The position numbers and the translations under genes are program-made. A DNA stretch of 64,000 bases. Origin: Thermohalobaculum sp039030715 (GTDB lineage: Bacteria; Pseudomonadota; Alphaproteobacteria; Rhodobacterales; Rhodobacteraceae). The notes beneath the pieces were generated by a model, which was not told the DNA's origin, did no database searches, and saw only the letters and a list, made by a program, of their open reading frames with translations. Location of the stretch: assembly GCA_039030715.1 (NCBI GenBank), contig JBCCDU010000010.1:9588-73587 (forward strand), in the 5' to 3' direction. Positions within the stretch are counted from its first letter, which is position 1, and every line of letters begins with the position of its first letter. Below are positions 32,909 to 41,945 of the stretch, in pieces.

Positions 32909-33886
32909 CTAGGCCGAAAGTCTTGGTGATGCGGTACCTATCAGGGCTCGGGCAAGGCTGCCGATCTCTTGCCAGGGCATCTCGAGGGCTTCGGTGAAGC
33001 TGTCGCGTTCCGCCTCGCAGAGCCGCAGGAACATGGGCAGGCGTTCCTCGGCGGCCGCACCATCGATTGCGGGTTCGACATAGGGTTTGCCGACCCGTGT
33101 GCCCATCAGGCGCAGGATGGCCGCGGCCCAGATCAGGCGTTTCTCGGCCGCGGGGGCGTCGATGCCGAGCGCGATGCCGGCCATGTCGCGGCAATGGACG
33201 CACCAGGCGTGGAGGCGCTTTTCGACCGGCCATTTCGCCCATTTGGTATGGATGTTGTCCTGGTGATAGCGCTTGGCGTAGAGCAGCCGGGGCACGCGCA
33301 CCAGGGGCCCCGCACGGGCGATGGCCGACATCCAGACGGTCTCTGCCGCGAAGTCATCGGCCTCGTTCGCATAGAGCGCGCCGTGGCTGCGCAAGGCTGC
33401 GACCCGGGTCAGGCCGCGAAAGGCGACGCCGTTGAAATGGTCGGTCATCAGGGTCAACTGCCGCGCCAGATCCGATCCCGTGACCGGGGCCTGGGTGATC
33501 TTCCAGTCGACCGCGCCAAAGCATTGGATATCGCTAAATGCCACGGCGACCCGGGGCCGCTTTGCCATGGTGGCGTGCAGGGCCTGGATGTAATCCGGCT
33601 TCAGAATATCGTCCTGCTGATGGTAGCACCAATAGGTCCCGGCCGCCTGATCCATTAGCGCGCCGATGTTCCCGACCCAGCCCAGCCGTTCCGGCTGTAC
33701 GATCAGGCGAAACCGCGGGTCGTCGAGGAAAGGCTCGCAGGCCGCGATGTCGTTGGGATCGCCGCCATCGACCGAAATCAGCACTTCCAGCTCGCGATGG
33801 GTCTGGTCGCGGATCGAGCCGAGTGCCTCGGCAATGAACGCGCCGCCGCGATAGACCGGCACGCCGATGGTTACCAGATCAGGCAT
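32909..33886 (-). CDS. Family 2 glycosyltransferase
   Basis: This 325-aa GT-A fold glycosyltransferase opens with 'VTIGVPVYRGGAFIAEALGS' and has the family markers 'LEVLISVDGGDPND' and 'YWCYHQQDDILKPDYIQAL' (DxD-like). It probably adds a sugar to a cell-surface polysaccharide or glycan. The C-terminal half ('KRYHQDNIHTKWAKWP') is less conserved. Its start overlaps the end of the FAD oxidoreductase gene by 8 bp, so the two are co-translated. No sugar-nucleotide or export genes lie nearby. Confidence 0.8.
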   Translation of the reverse strand: MPDLVTIGVPVYRGGAFIAEALGSIRDQTHRELEVLISVDGGDPNDIAACEPFLDDPRFRLIVQPERLGWVGNIGALMDQAAGTYWCYHQQDDILKPDYIQALHATMAKRPRVAVAFSDIQCFGAVDWKITQAPVTGSDLARQLTLMTDHFNGVAFRGLTRVAALRSHGALYANEADDFAAETVWMSAIARAGPLVRVPRLLYAKRYHQDNIHTKWAKWPVEKRLHAWCVHCRDMAGIALGIDAPAAEKRLIWAAAILRLMGTRVGKPYVEPAIDGAAAEERLPMFLRLCEAERDSFTEALEMPWQEIGSLARALIGTASPRLSA

Positions 33887-35084
33887 AACGCCGGTTTCCC
33901 GCCCGGATCCGCCCGGCCAGTTCAGCGGCGAAGTAAGGGATCGTCGTGAGCTTGCCGGAGCTGAAGGAGTGATAGTTGCCGCGCGACTGGATCCCGACCC
34001 CGGCGGTGCGGTCGTGCAAGGCGCTGTCCGGATCGTCCACGTCGCGCCGCCCGATGGCGCAGATGACGCCGCCTCGGACCGTTGCGTGCTCTCCGGTCAC
34101 ATCGACCCCGGCGACGGCGGGCACGACACCGGCCAGACCGGCGCGGATCGCGTGTGACAGATCCTCGGCCTCGCGGCCGTCCAGATGCGTGGGCCAGGCG
34201 GGCGGCGCGGGATCGAAGGACCAGTGGCGCATGCCCGCAGGATACCAGGAAAGATAGGTGGAGCCGCCATAGCGCGCGATGTCGCCGAACGGTCCCAGAA
34301 CGAAGGAGACCGTGGGCAGATCGCAATCGCCCTCGAGCCGCAGGTAATATTTCATGCGGTGCGACCATCGCGGCGGCGCCGGCAGGCCCATTTGCTGATC
34401 GAGGGGCAAACGCCCCTCCCACGCCGCGTTGACGACATGGTCGAATTCCAGCCGGTCGCCCGATGAGGTGAGGAGGGCAAGGCGGTTGCCCCGTTGCGCG
34501 ACCTCGGCAATCTCGCATTCGGTGTGCAGCGCGATCTGAGATGTGGCGAGCACGCGTTGCTCCAACGCGTCGCAGAGCGCACCGGGGTCGATGCTGACCT
34601 CGTCGGTCCGGAAGGCGGCGAGGACGGCATCGCTGGCAAAGGTCTGCTCGCGTTCGGCCTCGGTCAGGCGCTGCGGCGCGCGGACCGGGCTCGCAAAGGG
34701 GCCATCCAGTCCCGGGGCGTATTTCTGCAGAATCCCGTTGCAGGCGTTCAGATGCGCCTCGCAGTCGGCTGGCGAAACCAGGCTGTCGCGATGGACGGCG
34801 TAGAGGAACCCGGGCGAGACCGGCAGGCGGCCTGCGTCCTCACCCAACCAGCGGTAGAGGGCATCCTGGAACACCGCGGCACCCCGGGCCATCAGATCCG
34901 CCGTGCGAAGGCTGCGGTCCTGGGCGTAGATATAGCCGAGATGGATCTTGCCCTCGTTGTGCCGCGAGGCGCCGCTGAGCGCCCGCTCGGCCCGCTCGAA
35001 GATGTGTATCTCGGTGCCCCGGTCGGCCAGTTCCAGCGCCGTGGCCACCCCGGCAAAGCCGCCGCCGATGATCGCTATGCGCAT
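33879..35084 (-). CDS. FAD-dependent oxidoreductase (DAO family)
   Basis: This 401-aa flavoprotein of the D-amino acid oxidase fold starts with the FAD dinucleotide motif 'IAIIGGGFAGVATALELADR'. Further family signs are 'GASRHNEGKIHLGYIYA' near residue 38 and 'DEVSIDPGALCDALEQRV'. The substrate is unknown. It is the first gene of a two-gene operon with the glycosyltransferase, which suggests a part in making or modifying a surface glycan or a glycosylated small molecule rather than amino-acid catabolism. That is inference. Confidence 0.75.
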   Translation of the reverse strand: MRIAIIGGGFAGVATALELADRGTEIHIFERAERALSGASRHNEGKIHLGYIYAQDRSLRTADLMARGAAVFQDALYRWLGEDAGRLPVSPGFLYAVHRDSLVSPADCEAHLNACNGILQKYAPGLDGPFASPVRAPQRLTEAEREQTFASDAVLAAFRTDEVSIDPGALCDALEQRVLATSQIALHTECEIAEVAQRGNRLALLTSSGDRLEFDHVVNAAWEGRLPLDQQMGLPAPPRWSHRMKYYLRLEGDCDLPTVSFVLGPFGDIARYGGSTYLSWYPAGMRHWSFDPAPPAWPTHLDGREAEDLSHAIRAGLAGVVPAVAGVDVTGEHATVRGGVICAIGRRDVDDPDSALHDRTAGVGIQSRGNYHSFSSGKLTTIPYFAAELAGRIRAGNRRYA

Positions 35085-35404
35085 CGCTGCGCCTGACCTG
35101 GCGCCATTTCAGGTGCCAGCCACTTACCTTGGTGATGAGGCATGCGCGCGCTCCGCAGATGGTCGGCCGCCGCTTGGGACGAACGGCTTGATCGCAATGT
35201 TTAATATTGAGACAGGGTTCGGCAAGCCAAAGGGCGATCTGGCGGGGCTTTCACGAGCGTTTTCTCCGGCATGGTTGTGTTGGGGAAAAATAATCGCGCC
35301 ATGGGTGTTCTTTGCGCCATGTGCTGCGCCCAATCCATGGCTTGACCCGCGTCGTGGAGGGCGCGCAACTGGGCGGGCGCTTTGATGGCAGAGATGGGCA
35401 CGCC
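35085..35404. other. Intergenic region without a confident gene
   Basis: These 320 bp separate the divergent FAD oxidoreductase and GlcD-like genes and should hold both promoters. The stretch 35190-35310 is lower in GC than its surroundings. A 66-codon frame on the minus strand (35201-35401, GTG start) has a natural-looking composition ('ALHDAGQAMDWAQHMAQRTP') but no family that I know, no clear ribosome site, and it would start four bases from the neighbouring gene. I do not call it a gene. Confidence 0.4.
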
Positions 35405-36784
35405 GTGGCTGACATATCACCGGCATTGCTGAGCGATCTGGAAACGGCCCTGGGTTCCGATGCGGTCCGTGGGGCGGCGCAGGTCGCGCTGCTCGACCCC
35501 GGGGCCGAGCAGGGCAATCTGGCTGCGGGTCTGGCCGTGCGGCCCGCGACGGCGGACGACGTCGCGCAGATCCTGCGACTGTGCGCCGCCGCCGGGGTTG
35601 GCGTGGTGGCGCAAGGTGGGCGTACCGGGCTGTCGGGTGCGGCGCTGACCTCGCCAGGTCAGATCATTCTTTTGTCCGACCGCCTGGGTGGCGGGGTCGA
35701 GATCGATCCGCTGGATCGGACGGCGCTGGTCGGCGCGGGCGTCACGCTGGAGGCGTTGCAGGAGGCGGCGGCGCTGCATGGTCTCTCATCGGGCATCGAC
35801 CTCGCTGCGCGGGGGACGGCGACGGTCGGCGGCATGATCGCCACCAATGCGGGAGGTATGGAGGCGTTCCGTTTCGGCATGATGCGTCAGCGCCTGCTCG
35901 GGCTGGAAGGCGTGCTGGCCGATGGCACAGTGGTCAGCGACCTGACCCGCGTCGCCAAGGCCAATGAAGGCTATGATCTGAAGCAGCTCTTCTGCGGATC
36001 GGAAGGGACGCTTGGCATCGTGACGCGGGCGGTGTTGCGTCTGGAGCAACGCGATCCGCCCGGGCAGACCGCGCTGCTGGCCGTGCGCTCGGCCGCGGAT
36101 GCGGTGGAGGTCATGCGCGACGTCCAGAATCGCGGCGCGTTGCTGTTGGCCGAGATCATGTGGCGTGCCTATGCCCATGCGGCGGCCGAGGCGCTGGGCC
36201 TCGCGCGGGTGATCGGGTTCTGCGATGCGCCGGTCTATCTGGTGCTGTCGCTGGCGGGGGGCAGCGATGAGGCCGTCGAGGCGTTCGCCCCAGCGATGGA
36301 GGCCGGTCTGATCCACGATGCGATCCTGGCGCAGAACGACCGCGAGGCTGCCGATATCTGGCGCATCCGCGAGGACAGTTTCGCGGCAGAGCGGGGCATC
36401 GCCCATCGGCTTTGGTTCGATATCTCGGTGCCGCTCTCTGGCCTGGACGCCTATGTCTCCGGGCTCGAGGCGCGGCTGGCCGGGATAGATCCGCATTTGC
36501 AGGTCTTCATCCTCGGCCATCTGGGTGACGGCAATCTGCATCTGACCATTGCCCGGGATGCGCCCCTGGATGCACCGGGCAAACTGGCGGTCGAGCGCGC
36601 CGTCGAGGCGGGGCTGCGCGACGCGGGCGGGGCGATTTCGGCGGAACACGGGATCGGGACCGAGAAGCGCGCCAGCCTGGCCCGCTGCCTGCCACCGGGC
36701 AAATTGCACGCGATGCGTCTGCTGAAACAGGCCCTTGACCCCAAGGGCATCCTGAATCCCGGGAAGATCTTCGCGCCCGGATGA
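35405..36784 (+). CDS. FAD-linked oxidase (GlcD/D-2-hydroxyacid dehydrogenase type)
   Basis: The 459-aa protein has a PCMH-type FAD-binding domain ('VVAQGGRTGLSGAAL', 'GTATVGGMIATNAGGMEAFR', 'GSEGTLGIVTRAVLRLEQRD') and the FAD-oxidase C-terminal domain ('ILGHLGDGNLHLTI', 'ISAEHGIGTEKRASLARCLP', 'LDPKGILNPGKIF'). This family includes glycolate oxidase GlcD, D-lactate dehydrogenase and D-2-hydroxyglutarate dehydrogenase; the substrate cannot be chosen from sequence. The start is uncertain: GTG 35405 fits family length, while the frame is open back to a TTG at 35312. It is transcribed alone, without glcE or glcF. Confidence 0.85.
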   Translation: MADISPALLSDLETALGSDAVRGAAQVALLDPGAEQGNLAAGLAVRPATADDVAQILRLCAAAGVGVVAQGGRTGLSGAALTSPGQIILLSDRLGGGVEIDPLDRTALVGAGVTLEALQEAAALHGLSSGIDLAARGTATVGGMIATNAGGMEAFRFGMMRQRLLGLEGVLADGTVVSDLTRVAKANEGYDLKQLFCGSEGTLGIVTRAVLRLEQRDPPGQTALLAVRSAADAVEVMRDVQNRGALLLAEIMWRAYAHAAAEALGLARVIGFCDAPVYLVLSLAGGSDEAVEAFAPAMEAGLIHDAILAQNDREAADIWRIREDSFAAERGIAHRLWFDISVPLSGLDAYVSGLEARLAGIDPHLQVFILGHLGDGNLHLTIARDAPLDAPGKLAVERAVEAGLRDAGGAISAEHGIGTEKRASLARCLPPGKLHAMRLLKQALDPKGILNPGKIFAPG

Positions 36785-36851
36785 GGTTAACCCGCCATTA
36801 TCCTCGCCATAGGATCATTTGCCGCCGCATCGCAATGGAACCAGCACCGCA

Positions 36852-38507
36852 ATGAGTCGACCGCTTCGACCCGATCCGCCGCTGCAAAGCCTGATCGAGG
36901 GTGCGGGCGATCAACTGAACAGCCTGATGCAGGCGATGCCCGGCTGGATGTGGGAGACGGATGCCTCTCATCATTTCACCTATGTTTCCGACAATCGCGC
37001 GTTGATCCGGGGCGGGCCGAATGACAGCCCCGGCAATTCGCGGCTCGAAAACTTTCGCGCGCTGGCCGATCATGGCGAGCCCTTGAACGGCCACATCCAG
37101 GACATGCTGGACCATCGGCCCTTCCGAAACTTCGTTTATCGGCTGGAGGCGGAGGACGGCAAAACCCCTTGGATGTGTACCAGCGGTGATCCCTGTTACA
37201 CGCCGGACGGCACGTTCGTGGGCTATCAGGGCTTTGCCATGCTGGTCACGCCGATCATGGACGCGGCGGAACGCTCGATCGAGGCCGAGCGGGAGCTTCT
37301 GCGCCGCAATGCCATGCTGGAACGGAAGGTTGCGGAGCGGACGCGGGAACTGGAAGCCGCCAATGCCCTGCTGGCCCATGTGGTGGAGGGCATGGATCAC
37401 GGCGTTCTCGCTTTCAACGGCGGCCCGCTGGAGGATCAGCGCGTGATGCTCGCCAACAAGCGGCTGGCCGACATGATCGAGGTGCCGGAGGATCTGGTCC
37501 GCGTCGGCGCACGCCGCGAGGCACTGCATCTGTTCTGCAAGGCGCGCGGCGATTTCGACTCGATCCCGCCTGACGAAGTGGCCTTGCTGCTGGCGCCAAG
37601 GGGCGAGGCGCGGATGTCGAAATTCAGGCGCTTTCTGCCCTCGGGTCGGGCTGTTCACTCGCTGGCGACCCACGCCGACAGCGGGACCATCGTCGCGACC
37701 TTCACCGATGTTTCGGATCTGAACGCGCGGGAGCAGGAGTTGGAGGCAGCCCGTGCCGCCGCGGTTGCCGCCGACCGCGCGAAATCCGAATTCCTCGCGA
37801 ATATGAGCCACGAGATCCGCACGCCGATGAACGGGGTATTGGGCATCGCCGAATTGATGCGGACCACCGATCTGGACGAGCGGCAGCAATCCTATGCCGA
37901 TGTGATCGTGCAGTCCGGTGCGACGCTGATGACGATCCTCAACGACATCCTGGATTTCTCCAAGATCGATGCGGGTCACCTGACGCTGGAGGCCGCCCCG
38001 TTTCGGCTGGACAAGACGGTGATGGATGTGACCGAGTTGATGCAGGCCGCGGCGGGCGAGAAGGGGCTGAAGCTGTGCGTCGGAATGCCGGCCGATCTGC
38101 CAGGGGAATTGATCGGCGACCGCGCGCGCATCCGCCAGATTCTGACCAACCTCATCGGCAACGCGGTCAAGTTCACCGACCGGGGCGAGGTCCGGGTCGA
38201 GGTCAGCCGCGAGGTGTCGCGCGACGATGCCGAACAGATCCTTGTCCAAGTCATCGACACGGGTATCGGGATCCCCGCGGACAAGATCGAGACGATCTTC
38301 GAAAACTTCACCCAGGTCGACAGCACCTCCACCCGCCGCCACAAGGGCACCGGGCTGGGCCTTGCGATCTCGCGCCGCCTGGTCACGCTGATGGGTGGCG
38401 AGATCGGGGCCCGGAGCGCGCTGGGTCAGGGCTCCACCGTCTGGTTCCGCCTGACGCTGCCGCTGTCATGTTCCAGCACCGCGTCGCCATCGGCGGCCAG
38501 CGCCTGA
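36852..38507 (+). CDS. PAS-domain sensor histidine kinase
   Basis: The 551-aa protein has a PAS domain (about residues 20-140, 'MPGWMWETDASHHFTYVSDN'), a coiled coil (about 140-180, 'ERKVAERTRELEAANALLAH'), a second PAS-like region, then HisKA with the phospho-accepting His320 in 'NMSHEIRTPMNGVLG' and HATPase_c ('IRQILTNLIGNAVKFT', 'IDTGIGIP', 'KGTGLGLAISRRL'). No transmembrane segment is evident, so it is likely cytoplasmic. This kinase type often carries a receiver domain at the C-terminus; here the protein ends soon after the ATPase domain, one base before the convergent enolase-family gene. No response regulator is nearby. The start at ATG 36852 has only a weak ribosome site. Confidence 0.85.
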   Translation: MSRPLRPDPPLQSLIEGAGDQLNSLMQAMPGWMWETDASHHFTYVSDNRALIRGGPNDSPGNSRLENFRALADHGEPLNGHIQDMLDHRPFRNFVYRLEAEDGKTPWMCTSGDPCYTPDGTFVGYQGFAMLVTPIMDAAERSIEAERELLRRNAMLERKVAERTRELEAANALLAHVVEGMDHGVLAFNGGPLEDQRVMLANKRLADMIEVPEDLVRVGARREALHLFCKARGDFDSIPPDEVALLLAPRGEARMSKFRRFLPSGRAVHSLATHADSGTIVATFTDVSDLNAREQELEAARAAAVAADRAKSEFLANMSHEIRTPMNGVLGIAELMRTTDLDERQQSYADVIVQSGATLMTILNDILDFSKIDAGHLTLEAAPFRLDKTVMDVTELMQAAAGEKGLKLCVGMPADLPGELIGDRARIRQILTNLIGNAVKFTDRGEVRVEVSREVSRDDAEQILVQVIDTGIGIPADKIETIFENFTQVDSTSTRRHKGTGLGLAISRRLVTLMGGEIGARSALGQGSTVWFRLTLPLSCSSTASPSAASA

Positions 38508-39599
38508 TCAGCCGACGGCCAGGCGCTCCAGGCTCGCCCAATCGAACGCCATCCCGTGGCCCGGACGTTCCGGCGCCATGGCGAAGCCGTCGCGGATCTC
38601 CAGCGGATGCGCGATATGGGCGTCCAGGCCAAAGCCATGGGCCTCCAGATACGACGCGTTCGGGCAGGCCGCCAGCAGATGCACCGTGATGTCATGGGCA
38701 CCGTGCGAGGTGACCGGCAGGCCGAAAGCCTCGGCCAGGCGAGCGATCTTCATGAACGGCGTCACGCCACCGCAATTGGTGACATCGGGTTCGGGAAAGC
38801 TGACCGCGTCGGCCGCGAGGTAGTTCTTGAAGTCCCAGAGCGTGCGCAAATTTTCGCCCGTGGCGACCGGAACGCCGCCGTCGCGCAGTACCCGTGCATG
38901 GCCCGCGATATCGTCGGGCGAGACCGGCTCCTCCAGCCAGAACGGATCATGGGGCGCGAAGGCGCGCGCCGCCCGGATCGCCTGATCGGCGGTGTAGATC
39001 ATATTGGCGTCCAGCATCAGCGGAAACCCATCGCCCAGATGCGCGCGCATGGCGGCGACCTTGGCGACATCCTCGGCCAAATTGGGGCGGCCGACCTTCA
39101 TCTTGATGGCGCGGAAGCCCTTGGTCAGGTTCTCCTCGGTTTGGGCGATCAGCTCCTCCGCGCTCAGCATCAGGTCGATCCCGCCGACATAGCATTTAAC
39201 CGCCGGGTCATAGCCGCCGAGCAGGCGCCAGAGCGGCAGGCCCGCCTTCTTCGCCTTCAGATCCCAGAGCGCGATGTCGAAGGCCGACATCGCCAGCACC
39301 ACCGGCCCGCCGCGCCCGCCGTAATGCGTGGCCCACCAGAGCTTCTGCCATATCTTCTCGATCCGGCCGGGATCCTCGCCGGTGACCAACTCCGCGATCT
39401 CGCGTGACAGGATGTCATGCACCGCACCCCCGTTGCGCCCGACAGTGAAGGTATAGCCCACCCCCTCGGCCCCATCGCTGTCGAAGACCCGGGCGGTGAC
39501 GATCTCGAAGCCCTTCATCTCGCCATGGGTGCTGTCGGTCAGAACCACTGGCAGGGGGATCATGTAATGGCCGCTCTCGACCCGCGCGATCTTGGTCAT
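38508..39599 (-). CDS. Mandelate racemase/muconate lactonizing enzyme family protein
   Basis: This 363-aa enolase-superfamily enzyme shows the MR-subgroup signature: the K-x-K motif in 'RAIKMKVGRPN', the first metal ligand in 'LMLDANMIY', the second in 'PFWLEEPVSPDD', the third in 'VATGENLRT', and a His in 'PVTSHGAHDITVH'. Such enzymes abstract a proton next to a carboxylate and are acid-sugar dehydratases, racemases or cycloisomerases. Its ATG overlaps the end of dctM (ATGA), so it probably acts on the solute brought in by this TRAP transporter. The solute is unknown. Confidence 0.87.
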   Translation of the reverse strand: MTKIARVESGHYMIPLPVVLTDSTHGEMKGFEIVTARVFDSDGAEGVGYTFTVGRNGGAVHDILSREIAELVTGEDPGRIEKIWQKLWWATHYGGRGGPVVLAMSAFDIALWDLKAKKAGLPLWRLLGGYDPAVKCYVGGIDLMLSAEELIAQTEENLTKGFRAIKMKVGRPNLAEDVAKVAAMRAHLGDGFPLMLDANMIYTADQAIRAARAFAPHDPFWLEEPVSPDDIAGHARVLRDGGVPVATGENLRTLWDFKNYLAADAVSFPEPDVTNCGGVTPFMKIARLAEAFGLPVTSHGAHDITVHLLAACPNASYLEAHGFGLDAHIAHPLEIRDGFAMAPERPGHGMAFDWASLERLAVG

Positions 39600-41176
39600 A
39601 GGAACACCGTGGTAATCTCCGGCACGCAGAGGATCAGCGCCAGGATCAGAAGCTGAATGCCGATGAAGGGAAGGAAGCCGCGGAAAATATCCGGCAGCGT
39701 GATATGCGGCGGTGCCACCGATTTCAGATAGAAGGCGGCCGGCCCGAACGGGGGCGACAGGAAACTGACCTGCATGTTCACGCAGAACAGGATGCCGAAC
39801 CAGACCCGCACCATGGTCTGACTGTCGAGCCCGCCGGTGAGGCCCAACTCCTCGATCGGCAGTTTCAGCACGATCGGCAGGAAGACCGGCATCACCAGCA
39901 ACACGATCCCGGTCCAGTCCATGAAAGCGCCCAGGAACAGGAAGATCACCATCATCACCAGTAGCACGCCCATGGTCGGCAGGTCGTATCCGATGATCAG
40001 ATTGGCGACATAGGTGGGCCCGCCCGCGATGGTGTAGGCCCCCGCCAATGCGGTAGCGCCGAACGTCACCCAGATGATCGTGCCGGTGGACTTGAAGGTG
40101 CGCATCGAGGCTTCGCGCAGCAGCGTCATCGAAAACTCGCCGCGCAGGATGATCAGGATCAGGACCGCGACGGCACCCATGCCCGCAGCCTCGGTAATGC
40201 CGGTGATGCCGCCATAGATCGAGCCGAGCACGACGAAGACGATCAGCAGGGGAGCGACCAGGCCCTTGCCCTTCTGCCAGGCCTCGCCTGCGGTCTGTAG
40301 ACCGACGCCGAAGAGCAGGAAGGCGCCGCAGGCCAGCGCAATGGCCCCGAAGAGATAGAGCGTGGGCCGGTCGACCATCGCCGTGCGCTCCTCGATCCCG
40401 TCCATCGCGTGCAGAAAGCCCCAGCGCACGCAGATCATCGCGGCGGCAAAGCCCACCACCAGCGCGATCAGGCTGGTCCCGTATCGCAGTTTGTCCGAGC
40501 CCGTCATATCATCTGGCGAAGGCTCGGGCAGGGGCGCCTGCTCCGGGTGCAGCCGGGTGCGGATCAGGATGTAGATGATATAGCAGCCCGCCAGCAGGAA
40601 GCCCGGCAGGAACGCCGCCTGAAACAGCGCATGGATCGAGGTTTCGGTGATCAGGCCATAGAAGATCAGCACGATCGAGGGCGGGATCATCGTCCCGAGC
40701 GAGCCGGAGGCGCAAATCGTCCCGATGGCCAGGTTCTGATCGTATCCCAACCGCAGCATCTGCGGCAGCGCGATCAGGCCCAGGAGCACGACCTCGCCCC
40801 CGATGATGCCTGACATCGCCGCCATCACGATGGCCATCACCGCAGTCACCACGGCAATCCCGCCGCGGGTCCGGCTGAGCCACATATTGAGCGAGGTATA
40901 CATATCCCGCGCGATGCCGGAGCGTTCCAGCAATGTCGCCATGAAGATGAAAAGCGGGACCGAGACGAGCACGTAATTCGTGGTGATCCCGTATAATCGC
41001 TGTGCCAGAATGTTCAGCGGCCCGGTGCCGAAGCTGGAAAACAGCAGATCCGGGCCGAATTTCAGCACCATGACGACGACCGCCAGGAAGCCGGAGGCAA
41101 ATCCCAGCGGCATGCCGATGGCCAGCAGGAACAGCATGCCCAGAAGCAGGATCAGCGAAATCGTCCCGATATCCAT
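39596..41176 (-). CDS. dctM: TRAP transporter large permease
   Basis: The 526-aa DctM subunit has about 13 hydrophobic helices, with 'LLFLLAIGMPLGFASGFLAV' near the start, 'SGIIGGEVVLLGLIALPQML', 'GSLGTMIPPSIVLIFYGLIT' and 'GAFMDWTGIVLLVMPVFLP'. It is longer than the usual 430 or so residues because of an insertion around residues 215-320, with a hydrophilic loop and extra helices, as in some Rhodobacteraceae DctM proteins. It forms the sodium-driven channel with DctQ. An inverted repeat pair lies between it and dctQ. Confidence 0.9.
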   Translation of the reverse strand: MDIGTISLILLLGMLFLLAIGMPLGFASGFLAVVVMVLKFGPDLLFSSFGTGPLNILAQRLYGITTNYVLVSVPLFIFMATLLERSGIARDMYTSLNMWLSRTRGGIAVVTAVMAIVMAAMSGIIGGEVVLLGLIALPQMLRLGYDQNLAIGTICASGSLGTMIPPSIVLIFYGLITETSIHALFQAAFLPGFLLAGCYIIYILIRTRLHPEQAPLPEPSPDDMTGSDKLRYGTSLIALVVGFAAAMICVRWGFLHAMDGIEERTAMVDRPTLYLFGAIALACGAFLLFGVGLQTAGEAWQKGKGLVAPLLIVFVVLGSIYGGITGITEAAGMGAVAVLILIILRGEFSMTLLREASMRTFKSTGTIIWVTFGATALAGAYTIAGGPTYVANLIIGYDLPTMGVLLVMMVIFLFLGAFMDWTGIVLLVMPVFLPIVLKLPIEELGLTGGLDSQTMVRVWFGILFCVNMQVSFLSPPFGPAAFYLKSVAPPHITLPDIFRGFLPFIGIQLLILALILCVPEITTVFL

Positions 41177-41204
41177 CAGCGACCCATCCGCTTCGCACTT
41201 CGCT

Positions 41205-41271
41205 GTCCCGGACTTGATCCGGGACCGCTGGGGCGGCGGCTGAACAAGAGGTCCCGGATCAAGTCCGGGAC
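41205..41271. repeat. Pair of REP-like palindromic units in opposite orientation
   Basis: GTCCCGGACTTGATCCGGGAC (41205-41225) recurs as its exact reverse complement at 41251-41271, 25 bp apart. Each unit is itself a dyad (GTCCCGGA...TCCGGGAC) around a short centre. The whole can form one long stem or two hairpins inside the dctQ-dctM gap. I recognise this kind of CCGGACTTGATCCGG unit as a dispersed intergenic repeat of Rhodobacterales genomes. Confidence 0.7.
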
Positions 41272-41313
41272 GCCAAAGCGCCGGAGGATGGCGTGCCCTG
41301 CAATCATCGAGCG

Positions 41314-41889
41314 TCAGCCCCGGCCATCGCCGTCGCCTTTGAGGTTGGCGCTGTCGTCGTCATCGAGATCCAGTTCCTCGGCGGGATTGTGGCTTTCGGG
41401 CTCGCGGTTCCAGTCATGGATCAGATTGGACACCGATTGGATCGCCAGCAGCACCAGTGTGATCAGGATCAGAGGTTTTACCGTCGCCGGGATCGGCGGA
41501 TCGAAGGCAGTTCCGAAGGTCTCCCACCGCAGGAGCTTGGCCTTGGCCTCGCCATAGCCGCCCCAGACCACGGCGAAGGCGAACACGCAGACGCAAAAGA
41601 CCGACAGGCAGTCGAACAGCTTGCGCAGCCATCTGGGCGCCATGTCGTAGAGGATGAAAATCCGGATATGGCTGCGCTGCTGCAGGGCGTAGAGCCCCGC
41701 GGTGAGATAGATCCCGCCGGCGATCCAAAGCGACATCTCGTTCACCCACAGCGTGGGCGCCAGGAAGACATAGCGCAGCACGACCTCGTAGAAGATGATC
41801 CCCACGATCACCGCCGGCGCCCACATGGCGACGCGGCTGACGCTCCAGGTGATCAGATCGACAATGCCGGTGCGTTCATGCTCGACCAT
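41314..41889 (-). CDS. dctQ: TRAP transporter small permease
   Basis: The 191-aa DctQ subunit has four membrane helices (for example 'VAMWAPAVIVGIIFYEVVLR' and 'PLILITLVLLAIQSVSNLI') and the family segment 'TLWVNEMSLWIAGGIYLTAG'. The hydrophilic tail is acidic ('AEELDLDDDDSANLKGDGDG'), which is unusual for the family. The ATG at 41889 has GGGGGA upstream; the frame extends to 42033 but that would overlap dctP. It lies between dctP and dctM. Confidence 0.85.
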   Translation of the reverse strand: MVEHERTGIVDLITWSVSRVAMWAPAVIVGIIFYEVVLRYVFLAPTLWVNEMSLWIAGGIYLTAGLYALQQRSHIRIFILYDMAPRWLRKLFDCLSVFCVCVFAFAVVWGGYGEAKAKLLRWETFGTAFDPPIPATVKPLILITLVLLAIQSVSNLIHDWNREPESHNPAEELDLDDDDSANLKGDGDGRG

Positions 41890-41911
41890 GCCTGGTCCCC
41901 CGATCCGGTTG

Positions 41912-41935
41912 GGGCGGCCCGCGATGGGGCCGCCC
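41912..41935 (-). terminator. Stem-loop between dctP and dctQ
   Basis: GGGCGGCCC (41912-41920) and GGGCCGCCC (41927-41935) pair over nine bases around a six-base loop. It follows the dctP stop by eleven bases in the direction of transcription and lacks a U-run. It probably stabilises the dctP transcript or gives partial termination, the same arrangement as after tctC. Confidence 0.5.
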
Positions 41936-41945
41936 GCAGTTTTCG

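Noticed and set aside
35201..35401. 66-codon frame on the minus strand between the FAD oxidoreductase and GlcD-like genes
   Set aside because: Plausible composition but no ribosome site, no known family, and a start crowded against the neighbouring gene; left as unproven.
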